The notes under the pieces were generated by a model. That model was given only the letters and a program-made list of their open reading frames with translations. It did not search any database and was not told where the DNA came from. Positions 1 to 5,387 of a DNA stretch of 5,387 nucleotides are shown piece by piece. Position 1 is the stretch's first letter, and the number at the start of each line of letters is the position of its first letter. The position numbers were made by a program, and so were the translations under genes. Origin of the DNA: Methylocystis sp. (GTDB lineage: Bacteria; Pseudomonadota; Alphaproteobacteria; Rhizobiales; Beijerinckiaceae); NCBI GenBank assembly GCA_023253795.1, contig JALRFG010000141.1:1-5387 (forward strand), in the 5' to 3' direction.

Positions 1-813
1 CCCTCCTTCCCGGTCGAGATTCTCGGCTTTGGCGGCACGCCAGAGGCCGGCGATCGCGTCGCGGTTGTCGAATCGGAAGCGCGCGCCCGCGAAATCACTG
101 AATATCGTGAACGTCAGCGCCGCGATAAGCTGGCGGCGCGCGGCGGATCGGCGCGCGGATCGCTATCCGACATGATGAGCCAGCTCAAAACGGCTGGCCG
201 CAAGGAATTCCCGCTCGTCATCAAGGGCGACGTACAGGGATCGGTCGAAGCGATCGTCGCCGCGCTGGAAAAACTTGGCACCGACGAAGTCATGGCGCGT
301 GTTGTCCACGCTGGCGTCGGCGGCGTTTCGGAGTCGGATATTTCTCTCGCCGAAGCGTCAAACGCCGCCGTCATCGGCTTCAATGTGCGTGCGCATAAGG
401 AAGCCCGCGAGGCTGCTGAACGCGCCGGCGTCGAAATCCGCTACTACAACATCATCTACAATCTCGTTGATGACGTGAAAGACGCAATGTCCGGCCTGCT
501 TTCGCCGACGCTGCGCGAAACCATGCTTGGCAACGCCACGATCCTCGAAGTGTTCGACATTTCGAAGGTCGGCAAGGTCGCCGGCTGTCGCGTCACCGAC
601 GGCAATGTCGAACGTGGCGCCAATGTTCGCCTGATCCGCGACAATGTCGTCGTCCACGAAGGCAAGCTGTCGACGCTGAAGCGCTTCAAGGACGAGGTCA
701 AGGAAGTCACCGCCGGACAGGAGTGCGGCATGGCTTTCGAGAACTATCAGGACATGCGCGCCGGCGACGTCATCGAGTGCTATCGCGTCGAGGAAATCAA
801 ACGGACGCTGTAA
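1..813 (+). CDS. infB: Translation initiation factor IF-2, C-terminal part (5'-truncated by window edge)
   Basis: IF-2 is the cytoplasmic GTPase that places initiator fMet-tRNA on the 30S subunit and promotes 50S joining. Frame 1 is open from base 1 and stops with TAA at 811-813, giving the last 270 residues; the G domain is missing because the window starts inside the gene. Residues 1-30 look like the end of beta-barrel domain II. A charged helical linker follows (about 28-50, rich in Arg/Glu), then domain III (about 55-170) with the motif KGDVQGS at 75-81. The C-terminal fMet-tRNA-binding domain covers about 178-270, with the conserved Cys at 242 and the family signature GDVIE near the end. 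The ATG at 172 is internal and not a start. The gene leads the infB-rbfA-truB block. Identification is firm; the wording of the linker and domain III is typical of alphaproteobacteria. Confidence 0.97.
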   Translation, partial: PSFPVEILGFGGTPEAGDRVAVVESEARAREITEYRERQRRDKLAARGGSARGSLSDMMSQLKTAGRKEFPLVIKGDVQGSVEAIVAALEKLGTDEVMARVVHAGVGGVSESDISLAEASNAAVIGFNVRAHKEAREAAERAGVEIRYYNIIYNLVDDVKDAMSGLLSPTLRETMLGNATILEVFDISKVGKVAGCRVTDGNVERGANVRLIRDNVVVHEGKLSTLKRFKDEVKEVTAGQECGMAFENYQDMRAGDVIECYRVEEIKRTL

Positions 814-836
814 CAAGCCCGATTCTTATCTTCTGC

Positions 837-865
837 CGAATGGCCGGGGTCCTCCCGGCCATTCG
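837..865 (+). terminator. Perfect 12-bp hairpin between infB and rbfA (possible attenuator or weak terminator)
   Basis: Bases 837-848 pair without mismatch with 854-865, leaving a 5-nt loop (849-853). The stem is GC-rich and starts 24 nt after the infB stop. The only T-run after it is TTT at 869-871, beginning 4 nt past the stem, so it lacks the long U-tract of a textbook intrinsic terminator. It ends 46 nt before the rbfA start. It could act as a partial terminator that lowers rbfA-truB relative to infB, as an RNase processing or mRNA-stability element, or as the 3' end of an infB transcript. The pairing is seen directly; its role is inferred. Confidence 0.55.
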
Positions 866-911
866 CGCTTTCGCCCAAATACGCTGAGCGCAACCTACGT
901 CCGGCCCCGAC

Positions 912-1343
912 ATGTCCCGAGCACATCATTCTACCGGCTCCGCGCCTTCGCAACGCATGTTGCGCGTTGGCGAACTGATCCGCCATGCCGTGGCGCAACT
1001 GCTGTCACGCAGCCAGATCAGCGATCCGACGCTGGACGCGCACACGATCACCGTTTCGCGCGTCAAAATGAGTCCGGACCTCAAACTGGCGACGATCTAT
1101 GTCATGCCGCTCGGCGGCAAGGATGAGCCGCATGTGCTTGCGGCGCTGGATCGTCACCGGCGCTTCATGCGCGGCGAGATCGCGCATCAGATCAATCTGA
1201 AATTCGCGCCGGAGATCCGGTTCCGCATCGACGATAGTTTCGACGCCGTCTCCCGGATCGACGCCATTCTCAATTCTGAGCATGTGAAACGCGATCTCGA
1301 AACGCACGACGACGACACCCCCAACAACGACGCCGACGCATGA
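912..1343 (+). CDS. rbfA: 30S ribosome-binding factor RbfA
   Basis: RbfA is a small KH-fold protein that binds immature 30S subunits and helps 16S rRNA 5'-end maturation, especially in the cold. The 143-residue product is close to the usual family length (about 130). The N-terminal helix (about 15-35) carries the family pattern RVGELIRHA. The middle has the strand wording IYVMPLGG (about 62-69). The C-terminal part of the fold includes IRFRIDDSFD (about 101-110) followed by a helix. The last dozen or so residues form an Asp/Asn-rich acidic tail that looks disordered. The start is well bounded: an in-frame TGA lies at 885-887 and 912 is the first ATG after it. No clear Shine-Dalgarno sequence is visible. 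The stop overlaps the truB start by 4 nt, so the two are probably translationally coupled. Confidence 0.96.
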   Translation: MSRAHHSTGSAPSQRMLRVGELIRHAVAQLLSRSQISDPTLDAHTITVSRVKMSPDLKLATIYVMPLGGKDEPHVLAALDRHRRFMRGEIAHQINLKFAPEIRFRIDDSFDAVSRIDAILNSEHVKRDLETHDDDTPNNDADA

Positions 1344-2242
1344 ATCAGAAAAGATCGAATAGAGTGGTCGTCGACGGCTGGATCGCGCTCGACAAGCCGA
1401 CGGGACTGACCTCCACGCAGGCGGTGTCGCGCCTCAAGCGCGTATATAACGCTAAAAAAGCCGGCCATGCCGGCACGCTCGATCCGTTGGCCTCGGGCCT
1501 GCTGCCGGTCGCCTTTGGCGAAGCGACGAAAACCGTGCCCTTCGTTCAGGATGGCGAAAAGGCCTATCGCTTCACCGTGAAATGGGGCGTCGAAACCGAC
1601 ACCGACGATTCAGAAGGCCGGAATACGCGCGAAAGCGACGAACGCCCGACGCGCGCCGCCATCGAGGCGCTGTTGCCGCGCTTTATCGGCGAGATCCAGC
1701 AAACCCCGCCGCAATTTTCAGCGATCAAGATCGCCGGCGAACGCGCCTATGATCTGGCGCGCGAAGGCGAACAAGTAGAACTGAAGGCGCGCGCGGTGAC
1801 GATCTACACGCTGGAGATAGTCGACTCGAACGAGAACGAAACGCAATTCTTTATGGAATGCGGCAAGGGCGCCTATGTGCGCGCCATCGCCCGCGATCTC
1901 GGTCGGCTGCTTGACTGCTTTGGCCATGTCACGGCGCTGCGGCGCACCCGCGTCGGTCCTTTCACCGAGGAAGACGCCTATACGCTCGATGAAATCGAGA
2001 ACCAGAACATGGCCGGTGAGGCGCTCCTGTCCGTCGAGGCCGGTCTCACCGAATTGCCCTGCGTGATCGTCGATCGCGATACGGCGGCGCGTCTGCGCCG
2101 CGGCGGCTCGGTGATCCTGCGTGGCCGCGATGCGCCCTCGGGAGGCGTCGTCTATGCCACCTGCGGCGGCGTGCCTGTCGCCTTTGGCGAAATCATCGAG
2201 GGCGCGTTGACGCCATCTCGGGTGTTTAACCTTCCGCTCTGA
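1340..2242 (+). CDS. truB: tRNA pseudouridine(55) synthase TruB
   Basis: TruB isomerises U55 in the T-loop of nearly all tRNAs to pseudouridine and also acts as a tRNA-folding chaperone. The product is 300 residues, a normal length. The catalytic Asp is D48 in the motif GHAGTLDPLASG (42-53). Y76, in the KAY motif before the strand, and Y179/R181 in the GAYVRAIARDLG segment (177-188) fall at the same numbers as the known active-site Tyr76, Tyr179 and Arg181 of the E. coli enzyme. A PPQFSAIKI segment lies at 123-131. The C-terminal 65 or so residues form the small PUA-like TruB C-terminal domain that contacts the tRNA acceptor side. The ATG overlaps the rbfA stop as ATGA, which fixes the start and implies coupling. 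All expected catalytic residues are present, so the enzyme should be active. Confidence 0.97.
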   Translation: MNQKRSNRVVVDGWIALDKPTGLTSTQAVSRLKRVYNAKKAGHAGTLDPLASGLLPVAFGEATKTVPFVQDGEKAYRFTVKWGVETDTDDSEGRNTRESDERPTRAAIEALLPRFIGEIQQTPPQFSAIKIAGERAYDLAREGEQVELKARAVTIYTLEIVDSNENETQFFMECGKGAYVRAIARDLGRLLDCFGHVTALRRTRVGPFTEEDAYTLDEIENQNMAGEALLSVEAGLTELPCVIVDRDTAARLRRGGSVILRGRDAPSGGVVYATCGGVPVAFGEIIEGALTPSRVFNLPL

Positions 2243-2363
2243 GCCGCGCCGGGGGCCGCAAGCGCCCCGCGTTGATCTTGGCCGACAAAGCCTGTCCTAT
2301 GCGGATGACGACGCGATTCGCGCCGATCACAGCCCATAGAAACATCGTCGCCCGCCTCATCCG
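2243..2363. other. truB-murI intergenic spacer
   Basis: The spacer is 121 nt with no coding potential that I can support. A short GC-rich imperfect hairpin is possible at about 2250-2269 (five pairs, long loop), directly after truB, without a T-tract. No promoter with acceptable spacing is visible for murI. An in-frame TAG at 2337-2339 limits how far upstream murI could start. Whether murI is cotranscribed with truB or has its own promoter cannot be settled from the sequence. Confidence 0.5.
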
Positions 2364-3167
2364 ATGTCGCATCCGCCAAAAATTCTTGTTTTCGACTCCG
2401 GTCTCGGCGGCCTGACCGTCTTCACCGAAATTACGCGCCTGCGCCCCGGCGCGAATTACATCTATTGCGCGGACGACGCCGGCTTTCCCTATGGCGCCTG
2501 GAAAGAACCGGAACTCGTCGCGCGCGTCGAGGATGTCATCGGCGCGCGGATTGCGACGGATAAGCCGGATATGGTCGTCATCGCCTGCAACACAGCTTCG
2601 ACGCTGGTGCTGCCGGATCTGCGGGCGCGCTGGCCGGAAATTCCCTTCATCGGCACCGTTCCGGCGATCAAGCCGGCGGCGGAAGGTTCAAAGTCGCGCA
2701 TGATCTCTGTTCTGGCGACGCCAGGAACAGTGAAGCGGGACTACACGCAGAATTTGATCGCGCAATTCGCTGCGCATTGTCGCGTCAATCTCGTCGGCTC
2801 CACCCATCTGGCCCGGTTCGCCGAAGACTATATGCATCGCGGCCTGGTTTGCGACGAAGAGATTGCCGCTGAAATTGCGCCCTGCTTCGAAACGCGCGAC
2901 GACGCCCGCACCGATTCCGTCGTGCTGGCCTGCACGCATTATCCTCTGCTCATCGACAGTTTCCGGCGTCTTGCCCCCTGGGCGGTGACATGGATTGATC
3001 CGGCGCCGGCGATTGCGCGACGCGCCGATCAATTACTGGTAGAGAAATTTGGCGCGGAACAAAGCGACGCCGCGACAGCGCAGGGTCGAGCGATTTTCAC
3101 CAGCGGCCGCACGGCTGAACCGACATTGCGCACGACGCTCGCACGCTACGGCCTCACAACGCCGTGA
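2364..3167 (+). CDS. murI: Glutamate racemase MurI
   Basis: MurI is a cofactor-independent cytoplasmic racemase that interconverts L- and D-glutamate and supplies D-Glu for the peptidoglycan stem peptide (added by MurD). The product is 267 residues, typical of the family. The N-terminal FDSGLGG motif carries the conserved Asp (D11). The two catalytic cysteines are C75 in ACNTAS and C190 in ACTHYPLL, the latter followed by the conserved H192. The FPYG motif at 41-44 is also as expected. The two half-domains around C75 and C190 make the pseudo-symmetric active site of the aspartate/glutamate racemase superfamily. The start is bounded by an in-frame TAG at 2337-2339, and 2364 is the first ATG after it. 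No strong Shine-Dalgarno sequence is seen. The gene follows truB by 121 nt on the same strand and converges on the cytochrome gene with a 24-nt gap. It looks intact and active. Confidence 0.96.
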   Translation: MSHPPKILVFDSGLGGLTVFTEITRLRPGANYIYCADDAGFPYGAWKEPELVARVEDVIGARIATDKPDMVVIACNTASTLVLPDLRARWPEIPFIGTVPAIKPAAEGSKSRMISVLATPGTVKRDYTQNLIAQFAAHCRVNLVGSTHLARFAEDYMHRGLVCDEEIAAEIAPCFETRDDARTDSVVLACTHYPLLIDSFRRLAPWAVTWIDPAPAIARRADQLLVEKFGAEQSDAATAQGRAIFTSGRTAEPTLRTTLARYGLTTP

Positions 3168-3191
3168 AGCGCCGCGCCTGTTGCGCGCACG

Positions 3192-4496
3192 TCAGGGCTT
3201 CGCCGTATAATCAACGGGACGATCCGTCAGAGTTTCAAGAAAAGCGACGATCGCATCAATTTCAGCGTCATTGAGGCGCGGCTTCTCACCGACCTTCCGG
3301 TCGTAGGGAACTTCCTCGACATTGACATTGTCACGATACTTCGGCGGCAAATCGTTGAACTTCTGCTTCGCCTTCGGATACCAGCGCGCTGGATTCGTGT
3401 CGCGAGTCGCATAGAAAGCCACGACATCGCGCAATTTCGTGAAGACGCCATTGTGCAGATACGGCCCTGTCACCGCAACATTGCGCAATGGCGGCACTTT
3501 GAAAGCGCCGCACAGGCTATCGACGTCAAAGCCCGCCGGCGCGATGGCGGCGATCCCCGGTCGTTTGCACAAACCGAGATCAGGCTCCTTATGCGGACCC
3601 GTCGTTGCAGGGATCAATTTATTTTTGGGCGCGCCGAGCGCGTCATAAGTGAAATCGGTGAACAGCCAGTCGCGCGGCTCGCGCGATTTCTCCACGCCGG
3701 CATGACAGGCGAGACAATTGCCTTTCTCCGGATCCTTGAAGAGCGCGAAGCCCTTCTCTTCAAGCGAAGTGAAATGCGCTTTGCCACGCAATACATCGTC
3801 AAATTTTGAAGCGAAGGGATGAAAGCGCGCGCTGGATTCATAGGCCGCGACGGCGGTCGCGAATTTGACGAAAGCCGCATCCGGATTATCGAAAATTTTA
3901 TCGCCATAGACTTCGCGCGCCAGAGGCGCATAGGCGCCGTCGCGAATGGTTTCGACGGCGGCGCGTTTTGAGGGCGCGTTCATCTCATTGGGATCGAGAA
4001 GCGGACCTTCGACCTGCGCTGTCAGATCGACGGCGCGGCCGTCATGAAACTGGCCGCCAGCCGGAATCTTCTCGACCGCGCCGGTTTTCTCATCGCGATC
4101 GTCGATGAACCGGAACGGCGGCGCGAAGGAGCTGTACATAATGGTCGGCGTGTTGCGCTTGCCGAGCGCATGCGGCGGCGCGCCCTGCGCCAGCGCCGCG
4201 ATGGGCGAGCCGTTATTGCCCTGATAGGCGTGCGCCGAATCGTGGCAGGAGGCGCAGGCGACGCCCGCCGGACGCGACAGGGTTTTATCCTCGAAAATGT
4301 GCTTGCCGAGCCGCTCGATCGGCGAGAGCTCCGCCTCCGTCGTCTCCGGACCGGCAAATCCAGAGGCGGGAGAGAAGGCCAGCGCGCCCAAGACGAGCAG
4401 CTTGAACAACGGGCGATACCGACGATCGCGCCGGATCCGGGCCATCTGCGGCGCGGCCCCGGCGGGGCCACAAAGGGGCGCTTTATCCATATTCAT
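3192..4496 (-). CDS. Exported diheme c-type cytochrome, bacterial cytochrome c peroxidase/MauG family
   Basis: This family contains periplasmic diheme enzymes that reduce H2O2 or use high-valent heme to oxidise a partner protein (MauG, MbnH). The 434-residue product has a basic n-region, a hydrophobic stretch at about 30-46 and a likely signal cleavage after A48. Two heme c motifs are CASCH (81-85) and CLACH (261-265). Landmarks recalled from Pseudomonas CcpA and MauG keep their spacing: N115, T343 and P345 (Ca site), Q161, P165, E171 (distal Glu), and H348 in PYLHNG. Y362 falls where CcpA has its axial Met275 and MauG its axial Tyr294, favouring MauG-like chemistry. H151 sits where both have an inter-heme Trp. 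The N-domain has an insertion of about 21 residues (119-148) and the C-domain one of about 23 that includes C310 and C329. M18 (4445) is an alternative start giving a more ordinary signal peptide (417 residues). The physiological substrate is unknown and no obvious partner gene is in view. Confidence 0.9.
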   Translation of the reverse strand: MNMDKAPLCGPAGAAPQMARIRRDRRYRPLFKLLVLGALAFSPASGFAGPETTEAELSPIERLGKHIFEDKTLSRPAGVACASCHDSAHAYQGNNGSPIAALAQGAPPHALGKRNTPTIMYSSFAPPFRFIDDRDEKTGAVEKIPAGGQFHDGRAVDLTAQVEGPLLDPNEMNAPSKRAAVETIRDGAYAPLAREVYGDKIFDNPDAAFVKFATAVAAYESSARFHPFASKFDDVLRGKAHFTSLEEKGFALFKDPEKGNCLACHAGVEKSREPRDWLFTDFTYDALGAPKNKLIPATTGPHKEPDLGLCKRPGIAAIAPAGFDVDSLCGAFKVPPLRNVAVTGPYLHNGVFTKLRDVVAFYATRDTNPARWYPKAKQKFNDLPPKYRDNVNVEEVPYDRKVGEKPRLNDAEIDAIVAFLETLTDRPVDYTAKP

Positions 4497-4503
4497 TGAA
4501 AAG

Positions 4504-4533
4504 ATTATAAAAATCCCTTCCCGAAGGCGTCAA
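4504..4533 (-). promoter_or_regulatory. Sigma70-type promoter of the diheme cytochrome gene
   Basis: Read on the minus strand, TTGACG (4533-4528) matches five of six -35 consensus bases and TATAAT (4509-4504) is a perfect -10, with an 18-nt spacer. The expected transcription start is about 4497-4498, essentially touching the upstream ATG at 4496. Either the mRNA is leaderless, or translation begins further in, for example at M18 (4445) with a leader of about 50 nt. The hexamers are seen directly; promoter activity is inferred. Confidence 0.65.
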
Positions 4534-4575
4534 TTTGGCTTTCTTACATTGCTTCCAGACAAGCTGGCGCAGGAT

Positions 4576-4595
4576 GTCGCATCCACTGGTGCGAC
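4576..4595. repeat. Inverted repeat GTCGCA-N8-TGCGAC in the divergent intergenic region
   Basis: Two perfect 6-nt arms (4576-4581 and 4590-4595) are separated by 8 nt. The dyad spacing of about 14 nt centre to centre would suit a dimeric regulator. The site lies roughly 45 nt upstream of the -35 of the cytochrome promoter and about 120 nt before the gene starting at 4717. Short GC-rich palindromes are common by chance in such DNA, so an operator role is only a possibility. Confidence 0.3.
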
Positions 4596-4651
4596 CGCCT
4601 CCGCGACGGCGAAGAACCGCCACAATTTTCCTGTTTAAGAACAGCAAATCA

Positions 4652-4680
4652 TCGGTGGACCCTGTGCGCTTTTCCACCGA
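4652..4680 (+). repeat. 8-bp perfect inverted repeat (hairpin) upstream of the gene at 4717
   Basis: TCGGTGGA (4652-4659) and TCCACCGA (4673-4680) are perfect complements around a 13-nt loop. The structure ends 36 nt before the ATG at 4717. It could be a hairpin in the 5' leader of that gene, an operator, or the terminator of something absent from this window (unlikely, as no + strand gene ends here). No plus-strand promoter was recognised between 4497 and 4716, so its position relative to the transcript is unknown. Confidence 0.35.
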
Positions 4681-4716
4681 CCCGACGCGCCATGCGCGAC
4701 ATTCAGGCGAAAGATC

Positions 4717-5387
4717 ATGACCCAGGCTGGCGAAACAGATCACGACAAGGAATTGCAGAAGGCGTTTGCCGAGTTCACGGAAAGCTTGCGTCACAACGCG
4801 CACGGCGACAACGCGCCGAAGCTCTCCGCGCCGGAAATCGTCGTCGCCGAACCCCGCCGGCCGGCGGCGCCACAGCCCAAAATCGACACCCGTCCTGTGC
4901 TGGGCTCCCTTGAGCCGCATGTGGAGAAAAGCGTAGCCCTCGCGTCCGTGAAGAAACCGGCAGCGTCCGGCGAAGGACGACGTCGCGGCCTGCTCTATCT
5001 TTCGGCGGCGATCATCGTGACCGGTCTCGGCGCTCTGGGCTGGACGCTGACGCATGGCGCCCGCCCGACCGATACGACCGGCGAACCGGCGACAGCCGCC
5101 GTTGCGCCGGAAACCCCGGCGGCCACCGAAGCCGCGACCACGCCCGAGGCTCCGGCGACGCCAGCGACAGCCGAAACCCCCGCCGCCGACGCGCCGCAAA
5201 CCGCTGCGGCTCCGGCGACGACGCCGGCCGCCGCGCCCGAAAAGCCGCCTGTTGCTGCGGCTCAGCCCGCAACTGAAAAAGCGGCGCTCACACCGCCAAA
5301 GGCGGCCGAACCGGCTGCGCCGCCGCCCGCGGCTGCGGCCAAGGCGCCAGTAAAAACCCAGCCGGTAAAGCCGGCGGCCAAAGAGGC
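4717..5387 (+). CDS. Single-pass membrane protein with long Ala/Pro/Thr/Glu-rich region (3'-truncated), function unknown
   Basis: Frame 1 stays open from ATG 4717 to the window edge (223 codons plus 2 bases), so the C-terminus is missing. An in-frame TAA at 4636-4638 bounds the start. AGG at 4705-4707 is a modest Shine-Dalgarno sequence 9 nt before the ATG. Residues 1-90 are polar and probably cytoplasmic, beginning with an amphipathic-looking helix (about 10-26) and continuing Pro-rich. A basic RRR at 88-90 precedes one hydrophobic helix at about 91-111, giving an N-in orientation. Residues 115-223 are almost entirely Ala, Pro, Thr, Glu and Lys, a disordered, presumably periplasmic spacer becoming more Lys/Pro-rich towards the end. 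This architecture is shared by SPOR-type division proteins, TonB-like proteins and cell-wall-anchoring spacers, which usually carry a folded domain after the spacer; that part lies outside the window. I do not recognise the family. It is divergent from the cytochrome gene. Confidence 0.75.
   Translation, partial: MTQAGETDHDKELQKAFAEFTESLRHNAHGDNAPKLSAPEIVVAEPRRPAAPQPKIDTRPVLGSLEPHVEKSVALASVKKPAASGEGRRRGLLYLSAAIIVTGLGALGWTLTHGARPTDTTGEPATAAVAPETPAATEAATTPEAPATPATAETPAADAPQTAAAPATTPAAAPEKPPVAAAQPATEKAALTPPKAAEPAAPPPAAAAKAPVKTQPVKPAAKE

Noticed and set aside
358..816. Minus-strand frame (152 codons) opposite infB
   Set aside because: It is antisense to a highly conserved IF-2 C-terminus and has no recognisable features.
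2250..2269. GC-rich hairpin just after truB
   Set aside because: It has only five continuous pairs with a long loop and no T-run, which is too weak to call a terminator.
2272..2303. Possible murI promoter (TTGATC or TTGGCC with TATGCG)
   Set aside because: Spacers come out at 20 or 14 nt and the -10 is poor, so it is not supportable.
3173..3187. Short GC hairpin (5 bp, 5-nt loop) between the convergent murI and cytochrome genes
   Set aside because: It could be a bidirectional terminator given its place, but five GC pairs without T-tracts on either strand is within chance for this DNA.
4044..4499. Plus-strand frame (151 codons) opposite the cytochrome gene
   Set aside because: It lies antisense to a gene with both heme motifs and a signal peptide; its Arg-rich composition is typical of a shadow frame.
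4497..4716. Plus-strand promoter for the gene at 4717
   Set aside because: The TTGGCT and TTGCTT candidates have no acceptable -10 at 16-18 nt; none could be supported.
4483..5199. Long minus-strand open frame (238 codons), Gly/Arg-rich
   Set aside because: It is antisense to the Ala/Pro-rich gene at 4717 and to the intergenic region. Its Gly/Arg composition is what the reverse complement of GC-rich Ala/Pro codons produces. The plus frame has a bounded start, a modest Shine-Dalgarno sequence and a clean transmembrane helix.
5054..5353. Plus-strand frame (99 codons) almost entirely Arg/Pro
   Set aside because: It is an out-of-frame shadow of the low-complexity segment of the gene at 4717, with no domain features.
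1..5387. CRISPR arrays, tRNA/rRNA genes, insertion sequences, prophage or defence modules
   Set aside because: I saw no spaced direct repeats, no tRNA-like fold, no transposase motifs with terminal repeats, and no defence-type domains in the supported genes.

Overview
The window is GC-rich and its proteins read as alphaproteobacterial, probably Hyphomicrobiales (Rhizobiales). The clues are the IF-2 linker and domain III wording, the RbfA and MurI wording, and the infB-rbfA-truB order. I cannot name the genus from sequence alone.

Layout: (1) Positions 1-813 (+) hold the C-terminal 270 residues of translation initiation factor IF-2; its G domain lies off the left edge. (2) A 98-nt gap carries a perfect 12-bp hairpin. 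(3) rbfA (912-1343, +) overlaps truB (1340-2242, +) by four bases (ATGA). Together these three form the translation and ribosome-maturation block: initiation, 30S maturation and tRNA psi55. (4) After a 121-nt gap comes murI, glutamate racemase (2364-3167, +), which supplies D-glutamate for peptidoglycan. It stands where rpsO-pnp would usually be expected. (5) Only 24 nt away and convergent is a gene for an exported diheme c-type cytochrome of the bacterial cytochrome c peroxidase/MauG family (3192-4496, -). (6) A 220-nt divergent region holds a strong-looking sigma70-type promoter for the cytochrome gene and two perfect inverted repeats. (7) An open, right-truncated gene (4717 to the edge, +) encodes an unrecognised protein with a cytoplasmic N-terminus, one transmembrane helix and a long Ala/Pro/Thr/Glu-rich presumed periplasmic stretch.

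The left half is conserved housekeeping; the right half is accessory. The most informative observation is in the diheme enzyme. Its residue spacing matches the bCCP/MauG landmarks closely (Ca-site residues, Gln, Pro, Glu, and Tyr as likely axial ligand). However, the position of the conserved inter-heme Trp is a His, and both heme domains carry insertions of about 20 residues relative to the classical enzyme. I see no CRISPR array, tRNA, rRNA, insertion sequence or clear phage element. I found no convincing new multi-gene system in this window.
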